A DNA stretch of 64,000 nucleotides from Adineta steineri (GCA_905250115.1 CAJNOI010000294.1:21631-85630), one strand, 5' to 3'. Positions 25,434-38,174 are shown, counted from the stretch's first letter. Numbers and translations: made by a program. Notes: generated by a model not told the origin, from the letters alone.

Positions 25434-28400
25434 TCAATACTTCATCAAGTGTTCAAACAACTTATGCATCAGAATTGACAACGAACAGTTCAACGTATTT
25501 CCATTTGTGTTCAAGTTTAAGTACTTACTATGAAGCGATACAAGTGACTGTTCATGAAAGTGGCCTTTACACTTTCCTCAGCCATGGCTATATGCACAAA
25601 TACGGCTCTATTCACAAAGATTATTTCAATCCATCCAATCCAAGTGAAAATCGACTCCCAGACGAAGGTACCCCCTGCAATGACAATCAGTTTAGATTCA
25701 CAGTTGCTCTTGAAACCAGTATCGCATATATATTGATTGTAACAACATCTGAATTCAAAATGACAGGTGAATTCTCAATCTCTGTTTCTGGCCCAAACGA
25801 TGTTAATCTCAAGAATATTAGTAAGTGTTTGCACTACAACTTTTAAGTGAATATCTATCAACGGTAGCATGAGTATTTAGTTGGGTTTGGCATGTTCACA
25901 AAGAAAAACTTGTTTTTTAAGATGACATTTGTATTATAAGAAGAAAGCTTTACACAAACAGCTACATTAAATCCATCAAATAACTGAATAGTACGAATAG
26001 GATCAAATCAATCTCTTGAATACACACCCGTTTTAATCGATCGTTAGTCTGATGTGAATAGTATACACATAGACATGAATCTTTGCTCGTGACTCTGAAA
26101 TGAAAAACACTTTGCTTTTTCTTACGACATGTCCTATCACTCGATGTTCCTACAATAAAAAAAATACGGCAAGCATTTAAATATAGTGTATTGTAGATAA
26201 AAATATAAATATATTCTTACGTTGAATGAATCTAAAGGATATCTTTACATACTTTCATTTTTGAATAAATTACAATAGTAGGAGAATTAGACTATGAATA
26301 AACCATTTTTCATATCTCAAACGTTGAGATATTATCCATTTTCGAAATAAAGAAGTTATTCCAAACTCATTCGTGACATACATTATCGAGGGTTTGAGTA
26401 CAGAAAGATATTTATAGATTCTATTCTCACTCTCCATTTACAGCTTAATTATTTCATAGAGAGTGATATTATATAGAGTCATCTCTTCAGAAAGCTAGAC
26501 TCAGCTTCAACATGCCTTTCGATATTCAGCGTGTATGAGAGATGGTTTATGATACTCAATTTTCTTTCTTAAATCCAGACGATTCGTCTTTCTCTCAGTC
26601 AATCAAGATATATTACGCGAATCTGAATTGTTGTTTTTGTTCTCATCGCATAGCTTCTCCATCAGTCATCGAAATACCATATTCATCAGCTGAACAATCA
26701 ATATATTCATCAGAGTTGAATACGAGTAGTCAAACATATTCTCGAGATTGTCGAAAATCAAATTATTACTATCAAACTATAAGAGTGAATGTCATGGAAA
26801 CTGGATACTATGCTCTGAGTAGTTCCAGCAGTATGGATACATTTGGTTATATTTACGAAGATGATTTTAATCCAATGAATCCTCTCGAGAATCTACTCTC
26901 ACAGGATTATCGAGCATGTAGTTATCAAGATTTCAAGCTTATTGTTTATCTTTACACTGGTACTACATACATATTAGTGATGACAACTTCTTCTCCAAAT
27001 ATGACAGGGGACTTTGACATTAAGACATCTGGTCCAAATAATATCACTCTTGATCGTTACAGTAAGTATTTTGTATTATTTGTAAATCATCAACAGAGAA
27101 ATACAACATCCCACTAGACTCCATTTATACTCTTAAATACTAAAAGATCTGAGAATTTCAAATAGGTTTTCAATCAAATAAGATTAAGTCTCAGTATTGT
27201 AGCTTAGTCGTGATGAGATGGATTGTACGAGTTCAATCGGTTGGATAAATTTATGCAGCCTTTATTCTCGAATCAACGAGATATTAGAGACGACCTATTC
27301 TCCAGTGACTTCACACTATATGAGATTTTATTGCCCTGCAATCTTTGAAAATTTATCGAGTTCATATGCAGAAACATCTTTATAAAGCTGAGTAAAATGA
27401 CCATAAGATATTGAACAAATAATAGGAATATAGAAATTCAATCTCGGCAGCACATACCATGTTAAATGACTTTCATAAACTATTGTTACTTATAAACTTA
27501 CGCTAATATAGCTTTGTTAAGTTGAGAAAGATTGATCTCATCTCTTGATGACTATGTATTTCTTTCTTTAGCTCAAGCTTTGACCAGTTGTTTCATCGGT
27601 CAAAAATGTCAGTTCTATAAAAAAAGTATTGGTGTCATTCTCGATGATATTTTACGTGACGAAATTCGATCGAATATGACACTGGCTGACCAAACAATAT
27701 TGATGAAAATCAATGCCGCTTCAACGATGATTATGTTTGCTGGAGGTTTAATCAATAGTATTTTGTCTCTAATGACATTCCAAAGTGAAGATCTACGACA
27801 AGTTGGATGTGGCATCTATCTCTTAGCATCATCAATTACTTCTTTTCTTACAATCAGTATGTTTACAGTGAAGTTTTGGTTTGTTGTTCTCACTCAAATG
27901 AATCTATCGATTCGTGTTTCTGTTGTTCGAGGAGGTTGTGTATCGATCGAACCTCTTCTCAAGCTTTGTCTTTATTTGGATGCATGGCTCAATGCTTGTG
28001 TAGCTATTGAAAGAGCGATTCTCGTTCTCAAAGGAATCAACTTCAATAAACAAAAAAGTCAACGCATAGCGCGATGGATAATTCTCATCTTACCATTCTG
28101 TATTATGGGTTCTATCATTCATGAACCTATATACCGAGAATTGTATGAGGTAAATACAAAGACAAGCAAAGCGGATATTGATAAATGGTGTGTAACTCGT
28201 TATTCTTCTTTTGTTCAACAATACAATACAATCATCCTATTTTTTCATCTTGTTGGTCCATGTATTGTCAATCTTTGTTCTGCTTTATTCATCATATTTG
28301 GATCAGCCAGACAACGAGCAACAGCTCAAACAAGACGAACTTTAAAAGAACATGTTTATGATCAATTTAGTGAACATAAACACCTATTAATCAGTCCGAT

Positions 28401-28614
28401 TATTCTTCTAATTCTATCCTTACCCCGTCTGATTATGTCAATGTTATCTGAATGTGTGAATCCATCAAACCACCGATTATTATTTATTTTTGGTTATTTC
28501 ATTTCATTTACTCCATCGATGCTTATCTTTATTGTTTTTGTCCTACCATCAGCATTGTACAGAAAAACATTTCAAGAATCATTCAGACGATGGCGACGAC
28601 TAATTCGTCACTAA
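25434..28614 (+). CDS. Modular receptor, 3' part: two beta-sandwich exons and a 7TM domain
   Basis: Three exons with GT-AG borders, all in phase 1: 25434-25820 (387 nt), 26654-27061 (408 nt), 27572-28614 (TAA stop). The first two encode related ~130-aa modules (YYEAIQVTVHESGLYTF, FNPSNPSENRL, TTSEFKMTGEFSISVSGP) that look like secreted beta-sandwich (PPC-like) domains. The last exon encodes 346 aa with seven hydrophobic segments. It has GPCR-like landmarks: a Cys before helix 3 (KLCLYLDAWLNA), ERA in place of DRY (VAIERAILV), a Cys in loop 2 (KWCVTRY) and a basic tail after LPSALY. The 5' part (signal peptide and more ectodomain) is missing at the gap. The matching 5' half appears on the - strand at 38476-41394. 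Confidence 0.75.
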
Positions 28615-28756
28615 TCAATGTTTCTTTATTATTTCAGAACTTTTTTAATTTATTGGTATAGTATTCGCTCCGATTTGGCGATTAATCGAGAAATGTCGAT
28701 CAAACAGAACAACATTTTCCATCTTTTACACAGACTATCGGTTAATGAAAGACAAA

Positions 28757-28804
28757 TGTGGGTGTGGGAGTGGCTTGACTGAAGATGCACACCTACACCC
28801 ACAC
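28757..28804. repeat. GT/CA hairpin motif downstream of a 7TM gene
   Basis: GTGGGTGTGGGAGTG and CACCTACACCCACAC can pair around a ~20-base loop. It lies ~140 bp after the receptor stop codon. Three similar hairpins occur at 39.0, 42.3 and 59.3 kb. Confidence 0.6.
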
Positions 28805-28820
28805 GAATTCAGTTGTAAAT

Positions 28821-29279
28821 GGACTAATTTTCTCTCGCTGTTAAATATACAATAAGATTTTAGATAAAATATCTCTTTGTTATATTACCTTCAGTAAAAT
28901 ATACTATTAAAATATTCGTGGTAGGCGAAGATTATCTTGATCTAATACTATCTGTTACTTGTGTATCGGTAATTGAAAAGTCATAGTCAAATCAATTGAA
29001 ACATTTGAATAATTTACAAAATATAATTATAACATTTGTTGTTCCCCGAAATTGATCGAAAATAATATAAATATATGAGTATGAATTCGGAATGATTCTG
29101 TGCAATAACTAAAAAGTTCTCGGTGATTTTCAAGAATATTTTCATATTTATCCATATGATGACAATTGATTAAAATCTAATCTTTTGAATTTTTTTTACA
29201 TCAAATATTATAATTAAATATTGTATGAAAATCTAACTGATTGATTTCGATTTTCAAACAAACTATTTTATTTATTCAT
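28821..29279 (+). repeat. Duplicated block Y, left copy
   Basis: Matches the reverse complement of 61974-62513 closely over its length, for example AAATATTGTATGAAAATCTA and TTATATTACCTTCAGTAAAA. The right copy has an extra ~60-bp internal duplication. No coding frame was seen in it. Confidence 0.7.
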
Positions 29280-29476
29280 CTGATGCTAAATGCACAAAAG
29301 TTAGATGATATTTTGACAACATGATTGTTCGTCTTCTAGAATACTATATGTTCACAATTCAGATATATAAAGAAGTAACACGAAGGTATGCCGATATAAA
29401 TAACACGTGAAAATAAAAACATGTGAGGTATATACTTTTTCTTTTTTTCCTCTTTCCTTCTTCTTCCTTTACTTTA

Positions 29477-29559
29477 CTATGACGACGTGCAGACACGAAA
29501 TGCCTCCATTTTATTTGCCATGCGATAGATTACACATTGTTGATTTAAATATTCGTATG
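29477..29559 (-). CDS. Possible orphan terminal exon
   Basis: A clean CTTATTTTACAG acceptor precedes a phase-1 frame of 26 residues (including YEYLNQQCVIYRMANKMEAF) ending in TAG. Base composition is clearly richer in GC than the flanks. No upstream exon could be joined to it, so this may be a relic or the end of a gene I could not trace. Confidence 0.25.
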
Positions 29560-31655
29560 CTGTAAAATAAGAAGTTTAAATGAACTGATTATTCTTAATA
29601 CAACCAACATCAAAATAATAGTATCAGCGATAAATTTAAAAAATGATTATTTTTGACGCTTTATTTAAAATATGTTCTAAGATGAATTTTTCACTAACGT
29701 TCATCATATGTATATTATCATTTGTGTTATATTTTCTTTTAGTATGTACTTGTATATTTAAATGAGAAGTTTAGAATTGTCAGCATGAGCAGCTATATAT
29801 TCAAATAGATTACACAAATTTCATTTTCCATTCTAATGTTTTTAACGATTGTCTTAAATATAGATATGTACAATATTTTTTTCTGATTATAAAATATTAT
29901 TAATTCAACTGTATATTTTTAAGGTTGTATTTATGAGAGAAATATAAATTTATTTCTGTTTTTAATATTGTAAGGAAAAATATCAAACAAACGACAAAAT
30001 GTTCTTTTGTAATTTTAATCTTAAATTATAACTTCATTTCATGAAACTGCACATACTCTCTATATTGCATTTATTATTATTTATATTATGTAGTTCATGC
30101 ACAGTATTTATCTTGTAACATTACATATCAAGTCGACGTAATATTTGAAAAATTACTTTTATTTTGAAACATAGTGTCTGTTGACCTAAACAAGATTAAT
30201 TTTTTTCAATGTGAATATCCTAGATTTTTATTGATTGGAATCGATATTTAACAAACACTTGAATAATTCAAAGTCATTCTAGCTAATTGTTTATTTAAAA
30301 ACTATTGTAATCATGAAACAAATATCTTTTAATAAAAGACGATGTTCACATGTTTAATAAAATATATCTGTCAAAGAGTAAGATCACTGTCAGTGCTTCG
30401 ATTCTTTACATTACTCTGCCCCGTTAGTATACAAACAAAAATATACTTAGAAAAGATGAGATTTTTAATACAACAATTTATTAGATTTCATTGTGATTAA
30501 CTTAGTTTGTTTTTCTCTAAAACAAAACTACAAGCATTCCCATGATGTTTCAATATTTTTGTATAATTTTTTAAAAAAAAGATTCTTGAAAAAGTATAAT
30601 ACTACCATACAATTCTATGCTAGTAATATATTGTTACTATTTTTATATTTTTTCTGCAATCTGTTGCGTCACCTTCATCAAACATACTGCGTCACTCTTT
30701 ATTTTTTTTTTGGTACAATTTCATTATTTAGTGCAATATTTCATTGTTACTTCAACTTCAGTATCAATCGTTGTTGAAGAAGGTATTTGTATAACATTAT
30801 TTTTACACATAATTCCACTATTATTCAATATTTTGTCAGTGAGTCTCATAGATTTTATTTAAATGTCAATGAGGTAATTGATTAAAGTCTCTTTGAAATT
30901 ATACACATTTCTCTACACAGACATCGAAACAATATCACCGACAATGATATGAAAATACCAATTATATTCGAATAAAATCTTCCAAAAAATGTACAAGAAC
31001 CGTGTAAATCCATCCTAGGGTAAACAACTGAACAGAAATTAACTGTACACATCACAAAGGAAATAGATGTTTTAGGAAACATTTCTTTTCATCAAACCTA
31101 ACACGACTACGACATCACATACAAATCAATGCAATACAACGCTGAAAATGAACAGCATTAAATGTATGTTCCAATATTCCACTAAGTTCAAAAAAAAACT
31201 ATGCCTTCTGCTCTCACGTCTTCATCCCAAAAATATTTGAAAAAAATATACCATTGTCTTCAAATACTACGCGAATCCAATCGTCCTCCAACAACTACCA
31301 TAGACCGCCAAGGACCATTATTTTCGTGAATAATCCCTACTCCCTTTATCCATATTTCCCATATACAATAAAGAATGATTATTCACACCAAACATTTTTC
31401 TCCAGCAATATATTTAAATCTACGATTTCAAATACCACGCAGTCACGCATCGACTTTGAGCTACTTATCAACACCCAAACGTTTATTATATACCAACAAT
31501 CTTACTTGAACTCATCCGTATTTCTTATAGTCAAAACAGTGCGTTCTACATTGCGAACAGACATTACATACTCCTCACCACTGAATCACTCTAGTACCTT
31601 TTCTTCACATACCTCAGAGTCAACATAATGGTTACAAAACTCTCATTTTCATCTT
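29560..31655. other. AT-rich stretch without supported genes
   Basis: Open frames near 30493-30862, 30882-31082 and 31254-31628 lack family signatures, and the last opens on TTG. I see no gene here. Confidence 0.5.
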
Positions 31656-33860
31656 CCGATCGCAAATATGTGAACCCCTCTCACTTACGTTAGTTCTGCA
31701 TTAACTCCATGATCTGCACAGTTCTTACATCATTCAAATCTCAAGCTTGATACTAAAAATAAGTGAACTCATTGTTACACAGTTCTCCACAAACTGCGTA
31801 GCCATTATAATCATTATATTATTTAAACGTTGATCTTGAGAAAAAGGATATGTGAGCTCCGACAGCCATAGCTTTCCAGAAGCCGTATAACCACTATACT
31901 CATTGATGATTCAACCGTCAATCTGGGGCCGACGAATATATGAATGCGCTCAGACGGACTTGTCCATATAATCCGTAAATACTAAAGTCATTATATTATT
32001 CGAACATTAATTCAGTGACAACGAATATGTGAATGCAGTCAAAAAAATACGCACTGATCCATATGCATCGTAGCCACTATAGTTATGGATTATTCGAATG
32101 TTAATCTTGGAACTGCAAATATATGAATGCACTCAAAAAACGCACTTATTTAAATACTTCATAACCACTATAGCCATCGATTATTCGAATATTAATTTTG
32201 TAACCACAAATATATGAATGCACTCAAAAACATTTCGCACTTATCCATATGCATCGTAGCCACTATGGTCATTCTATTATTCCAACGTTAATCTTGTAAC
32301 TACAACGATGTGAATGCAGTCTTCCGAACTTCTCCGTATACTCCGTAACCACTATGGTCATTGGATTGTTCAAATCTTAATCTTCGAACAAAAGGCATCT
32401 GAAGGCATTCTTTCGTACTTCTACAGATACTCCGCAGTCGCTATGGTAGTTGTATCATTCGACCGTTTATCTTCAGTCTAACACTATGTGAATCCAATCA
32501 TTCGCACTTCTTCATATACTGTGCACCCACTATGGTCATTATATTATTTGAACGTTATTCTTGGAACAAAAAGTAAGTGAATGCAGTCGTTCGAACTTGT
32601 TCATATACTCCGTAGCCACTATGGTCATTGTATTTTTCGAAAGATAATCTTGGAACAAAAAGTATATGAATGCAGACTTGTGCACTTCTTCCATGTACCT
32701 CGTTGCCACTATAGTTTTTGTATTATTCGAATATTAATCCTGGAGCTACGAATATATGAATGCAGTCAGTCGGACGTATCCAGATACTTCGTAAACACTA
32801 TAGTCATTGATTATTCGAATGCTAATCTTCGTGCTACGAATATATGAATGCAGTCAAGCGAACGTATCCAGATACTCCGTCACCACTATAGCCATCGATT
32901 ATTTGAATGCTGATCCTGAAACTACGAATATATGAATCCAGTCAATCGCACCTATCCATATACTGCGTAACCACGATAGTCATTGATTATTCGAGCATTA
33001 CTGTTAGCACTACGAATATATGAATGCAGTTAATAACGGACCTATTGATATACTGCGTAACCGATATAGTTATGAATTATTCGAATGTTACTCTTGTAAC
33101 TGCAAATATATGAATGCACTCAATAAAAAAACGCACTTTTCCACATACTTCGTAGCCACTATGATCGTTGTATTATTCGAATGTTAATCTTGAGACAGAA
33201 AATATGCGGATACATCCAGTCGCAGCTCTCCATATACTCCATAGCCACTATGATCGTTGTATTACTCCAATGTTAATCTTGGAACTACGAATATCTGAAT
33301 GGAATCAACCGGATGTATCCATATACTCCGTAACCACGATAGTCATTGATTATTGAAGCATTAATGTTTGGACTACGGATATGTGAATGCAGTCTTTCGA
33401 ACTTGTTCTTATACGCCGTAACCACGAAGGTCATTGTATTGTTCGAAAGATAATCTTGGAACAAACTGTATATGAATGCAGTCTATCGCACTTCTCCATA
33501 TACTTCGTGGCTACTATGGTCGTTATATGATTTGGATATTAATTCAGAAACAAAAAATATGTGAATATAGTTTTTAGCACTTCTCCATGTACTCTGTGGC
33601 CAGTACGGTTATTTTGTTATTCGAACAATACTTCATGAAGGAGAAATTTGTGAATATCGCCTTTTGCACGTGTCCATTTAGTTCATAGTCATGTTAACCA
33701 TTTGACTATACATACGTTAATATTGAGAGAAATATATGTGAATTGTTTCCCTGGAGTGGTGCTGCATATACTGAATATCCAATGTAATTGATTGTTGGTG
33801 GCAGGTGCGGTCTTGATACAAAGAATATGCGAATATGCGTTTCCGTGTAGTAGTTCAAAA
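31656..33860. repeat. Diverged tandem satellite, period about 89 bp
   Basis: More than 20 imperfect units, recognisable by TATGAATGCAGTC, CATATACTCCGTA, CCACTAT(A/G)GTCATTG and TTATTCGAATGTTAATCTTG in fixed order. Successive CCACTAT boxes at about 32616, 32706, 32795 and 32884 give a period of 89-90 bp. Units differ at many positions, so the array is old. Short ORFs inside it are repeats of the same translated unit and not genes. Confidence 0.85.
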
Positions 33861-34830
33861 TACGAGTCGAATGGGTTGTTTTGGCGAAGGAAAACGTGGT
33901 TTTGCGTACGCCGGGTATTTGAATTGATTGAGTTGGAGTTATATGTTAAACTTGTGATGGAAATGATGTGATAAAAATAAAGTTGTTATTCAGAGGACTG
34001 ATGAAAATTGTAAAGTAGGTGTGGGTTATATCAACTATGTTGTTCCGAAATTTATTCATATTCTTCGAGTAAGTCAGTTAAGAATTGCATGATAAACGTT
34101 TTGTATATAAGTAGTGTTCGAAATTTTTATCATACGTGGCATTGGTGTAACTGGGGCTTTTTGTAAAATATGATGTAAATTGTTGATAGTCGATCGAATT
34201 TGGGAGTAGTACGCTTTTTATATGATGGTTGGACTAAAATTATTGTATTATGTACTGTTGGAATGATATATTTTGGGTATCGTAAAATGGTATATATAAA
34301 TGCCGCGATTATTACTGGGGAGCTATTTCCATTTGGCGAGCACAATATCAATTAAGGGTAAGTTCTTTCAGTTTTTGTATTTGCTAGCGTATGATTAGGT
34401 TCTTCTAAAATCTATACATTTTGCTAATATTACCCGATTTTATTAATAAGTATATTTTTCTGCAAAAAATTTTATAAAATAGTGAAGTGGAATAGCAACG
34501 ATGTCTGTTTAAGCTAGATGTGGAATTATGTATGTGTACTGTTTGTGGAAGTTTGTCTATAGCGTATGTATAGTATGAGGCACATTTTTATCAGCAATAT
34601 TAGATTAGTATTGGATTCATATCATAGATTTAGTTGTTATGAGGGTTCTTTGCCAGTTTAGAATAGTTTACACAGTTGATATTGATATCTATAATGAGCA
34701 ACATAGTTATTGTGTATGCAATGGCCTATTGAATTTTAGCCTGAATCTTGAAAGAAAAACTGCTTCAATCAAGTCGTAGTTGTTAGCGTTTTGTGATGAA
34801 GCACTTGACGCTAAACTAGAAATTAAGTTG
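33861..34830. other. Spacer between satellite and tRNA-like gene
   Basis: Mixed-composition DNA without a supported ORF. The start (33780-33960) is unusually G-rich for the window, and the rest returns to AT-rich sequence. Confidence 0.4.
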
Positions 34831-34903
34831 GTCCTTCTAGTCTAGTTGGCTTAGGATATCTGCCCGGATAGCAGAAGGCGTGGGTTCGAATCCCACGAAG
34901 GTC
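34831..34903 (+). tRNA. tRNA-like gene with abnormal anticodon loop (possible pseudo-tRNA)
   Basis: A 73-base cloverleaf can be folded. Acceptor GTCCTTC pairs with GAAGGTC apart from one T:T mismatch at pair 2-71. The D arm is GTCT...GGAT, the anticodon stem TCTGC/GCAGA, and the T arm GTGGG-TTCGAAT-CCCAC. Internal A and B boxes are good (TAGTCTAGTTGG, GGTTCGAATCC), and a TTTTT terminator follows within a few bases. The body resembles eukaryotic Glu/Asp tRNAs. The loop CCGGATA lacks the universal T33 and has T37; read literally the anticodon is GGA (Ser), yet there is no long variable arm. It may therefore be a decayed or repurposed tRNA. Confidence 0.6.
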
Positions 34904-35139
34904 ATCTTTTTCTCCATTTCTCCTTCATTCGTTCTCTTTCGCTGATGCCCCTTTCATTGCTGTAATATGAAGCTAACAATAGTGCAAATCGTTACAGACG
35001 CATTATCTTATACGTCATGTCCTATATGCGCTTGAGATCATGTACTCGTTAAACATATATTATCGTATATATAGTGTATAAAATTTATTATAATAGCGTT
35101 CTGATCTGCGAGTCTGCGGATCTTTAAGTATACATATGT

Positions 35140-35345
35140 AAATAAAGTGAGACTGTGGGTATGGGTGATGGGTGTGGGTGAGAGTTTGGGTGAGTGTAGA
35201 TGAGAGTTAGGTTGAAAGTGTAGGTGATGGGTGTGGGTGAGAGTGTGGGTGAATATAGATGAGAGCTAGGGTGAGAGTGTGGGTGTGGATGGTGGGTGTG
35301 AGTGAGAGTTTGGGTGACTGTAGATGAGAGTGTGGGTGAGAATGC
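35140..35345 (+). repeat. GT-rich telomere-like minisatellite
   Basis: Repeats of TGTGGGTGAGAG, GATGGGTGTGGGTG and GTAGATGAGAGT. TGTGGG occurs about seven times. TGTGGG-type hexamers are reported as bdelloid telomere repeats. Here they are interstitial and interspersed with other units. Confidence 0.65.
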
Positions 35346-35449
35346 AGTAATCTCAAGCGTGAAAGCTGAATTCAATTAGTCATACTTTACTCCAACTATC
35401 CAATTTTTTAATACTTCAAGTTTTCAACTACACAACTTTTCAACTATTC

Positions 35450-35790
35450 ATGCACCCTAGCAACATTCACCCACAGCTACATCTACCTTTGCAACACCCA
35501 AAATACACTCACACCGACCTTAGCAACAACCATATATACTCACACCCACCTTAGCATCACCCATATACATTCATACTCACCTTAGCAACACCATAAAACA
35601 CCCATACCTACACCCTAGCGCCCACACCCACCTTACAAATAACCATATATACTCACACCCACTTTAGCATCACTCATATGCATTCACACCCACCTTGACA
35701 ACGTGTATATACATTCAAGTTCACCTTAGAAACGCTCATATACATTCACACCCACCTTAGCAACACCCAAACTCATCCACTTCCATATAC
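35450..35790. repeat. CA-rich minisatellite facing the GT-rich array
   Basis: Imperfect ~30-bp units containing CACACCCACCTTAGCA(A/T)CACC and CATATACA(T/C)TCA. With the GT-rich block it forms a loosely inverted pair around a ~100-bp centre. The right edge carries GGATAGTTGAATAGGTG, like the element in the RhoGEF intron. Confidence 0.6.
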
Positions 35791-35822
35791 TGGATAGTTG
35801 AATAGGTGAAAATTTCAAGTAT

Positions 35823-36580
35823 TACATATATGTTTAAAACGATTGATATCAATAAAGAACTTTCATATAGTTTTATTTATTAGCGTGTAAAATATTAAGC
35901 AATCCTATTGAATACACAATTACCCCATGTATTTTGTTTTCTAACTTTCAGTATCTGCTAAGCACAGTGTTTAGCATTACAGTGTTTATGAACTACAGAA
36001 TGTTATTCAGTACGCATATACCTCTGTGTAAACGCAGTACGTGAGAATGATGTTCAGTCTATTTTCCTATAAGCAATTTTATTCTTTGAAAACATGAATT
36101 AAATCAATAGAAGATCGCAGAAATTTCGAGTAACAATATCTTAAAAAAATCTTTGAACCAAATTCGAAAAATTTAGATTATTATTTTGATCTTATCGGTA
36201 TCTAGACTAGAAGTGTTTTTATGACAGCTTAAGAATAATGGTGGAATGAAAATATTTCAAATTCAAAAAAGACGTACTTTATATAAACAAGAGAGCAATC
36301 GACAATGATATTAATTAGAGCTAGCTCCAAGTTAGTAGAGTAAGAACAGTTATTTACTTATATAACATTGAAAATTTTCTTACAGTGATATTCATAAAAA
36401 ATTACAACGAATAGTTTTATAAAATAGCATTATATAATAATGCTGCAGTAACTCTTGATAAATACAATACTTTAGTATTTAAAACCATGCTTGAATGGCA
36501 CTAGTAACAGACATTTAAAAACTATATTTTCATTGAAAGTTGATCCTAAGCACCTTTTAGTTTGCACCCGAATTCATCTG
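35823..36580. other. AT-rich spacer, nothing recognised
   Basis: No ORF, repeat array or RNA gene was seen between the CA-rich array and duplicated block X. Confidence 0.4.
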
Positions 36581-37626
36581 TTCGAAAATCATATTTTATT
36601 ATTGGAACATATTTTAGTCTACAGCAAATATGACCAGTTCACTTCCAAGTAAGTTGTACGAACACTATAATATGTCTGTAATTTGATATGTATTTATATT
36701 TCAGCTTGGACACTTCAATCAGTCAATGAAGATAATCAATATCGTGAATCAATTGAAGTCACTGAAATAGAGTCAAAAACAAAGGATGAAATTGATATTG
36801 ATCAGTGCTTAGTCATTGGTAATAATAATAATAATATTGTATAGAGTAGAAAATTCATATGAAAACTATCTTTCATTAGTTTAGGATCCGATCTTTTCTA
36901 TTTGTCATAGATATATTTCGAACTAAATGTATATTATTAGGAATACCAAACATTGATTGTATGTGTCTCATAACTCAATAAAAACAGAAGAAACTACAAT
37001 GTTCTGAAGCCTGTCTGTATTTGACTAGAAATCTACTGAGTGATACAGAAGAACTAAATTATGTAAAGGAATAATTAAAGATTTTCATATAATATTCGAT
37101 TATTTAACTATAATAAAATCATTCGTTTTATTTAGATACAATCAATCTGAGTCCAACAGTTTCGCCATATCGCCACGAGAGCTGCCACTTTTCTTGATTC
37201 TAACACAGAAAACTTTGATTTCCTCGATTTTTTTTATAAAATAAAGTTCTTATTTTTCATGTTTATTCCTTTTTTCCTCGATTTTTCTTTGTGATATATA
37301 TTCTGTTGTTTGCTACACAATACTCCATTTCTTTTATTTTTGTTCAGCTGTTATAGCTATAAAAAGTTTATATCTATCAATTATTTACTAATATAATGAC
37401 CAAGTATATTAAAATTATATTTCCATATTGTACAACAAATAATCATTTTACTCATACATTTTTTTTTGACATTTGTAATCTTCCATATTATTGCTAGATA
37501 ATATTAAATTGTTTTCAATAATTCTTAAAAAATGATCAAATATATTACGATAGACATTGTAAAAACAGAAAATGATTTTATATAAATGAAATATTAAATT
37601 GGTAATCGTTTCATATGTCTTCTCAA
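36581..37626 (+). repeat. Duplicated block X, left copy
   Basis: Matches the reverse complement of 60352-61477 along most of its length, e.g. TTAGGATCCGATCT, GAACTAAATGTATATTATTA and AATATAATGACCAAGTATAT. It includes a two-exon microgene and its downstream flank. Confidence 0.75.
36630..36844 (+). CDS. Two-exon microgene, 52-aa acidic protein (copy A)
   Basis: Exon 1 (36630-36648) encodes MTSSLP and ends at a perfect GTAAGT donor. Exon 2 (36705-36844) follows a TTTCAG acceptor and ends in TAG. The product is 52 aa, acidic, with an Asn run near the C-terminus (QCLVIGNNNNNIV). An inverted paralog at 61428-61214 has the same start, intron position, phase and length, with in-frame length changes. 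Both copies have an in-frame stop five codons before the ATG, which supports this start. No domain is recognised. Confidence 0.6.
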
Positions 37627-38174
37627 AAGTTTTTCTCTCTATTTAATTATATGTAAACAAAATAACGAATACTAGATTTATAATTATATGAAACTTTTTT
37701 TTATTCTTTTCACCTCATAATGTTATTTATAATTTTTTTAATATTTCCTTTTGATATCTGCAATGTATACTACAGAGCTTTGTATCTCTGGAGATTTTCT
37801 ATTCTTTTCATTAATTTATATTAAAACCAGAAACTTTCTATTTGTATATTGCAATATAAAAGCTAATTGCACACAAATTGAAATTAATTCGAATAAATTA
37901 CTTTCACATATATCAATATGGAATATTTTTTTTTATTTAAAATTCTTTGAAATTCTCATTTTATTACTATTGTGCATTTTACTGTAAATACTATTTTTAA
38001 TTATAATTATTACAGTCGTTATTACTACCATTAATGCATAATAAAGTCTACGTCTTCGTATTATGCTATTCCTTTTTTTTTTTATATAATAATCAGCACC
38101 AATAGCAAAGAAATAACAGGCAAACAACATATTCTATTCTATTTATTTTCGTTCTTTTCCGCTGAAAAAAAAAA
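37627..38174. other. AT-rich sequence up to the second gap
   Basis: No supported gene. If the contig is mis-oriented, this would be the side that meets the adenylation-enzyme gene, but no continuation of that gene is visible here. Confidence 0.4.

Noticed and set aside
30493-30862. Overlapping hydrophobic ORFs that could look like membrane proteins
   Set aside because: AT-rich composition alone gives Phe/Ile/Leu strings; no acceptors, donors or family motifs agree.
31254-31628. 124-codon open frame on the + strand
   Set aside because: It opens on TTG, is Ser/Thr/Tyr-rich from biased composition, has no recognisable domain, and leads straight into the satellite.
32581-33356. Two ORFs of 88 and 62 codons with similar sequence
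   Set aside because: They are translations of successive 89-bp satellite units; the similarity reflects the repeat, not a protein family.
31656-33860. Possible CRISPR array because of regular repeats
   Set aside because: Units are contiguous, diverged and without constant repeat plus unique spacer structure, and the genome is eukaryotic.
35124-35375. 83-codon His/Thr/Pro-rich ORF
   Set aside because: It is the reverse translation of the GT-rich minisatellite and has no independent support.
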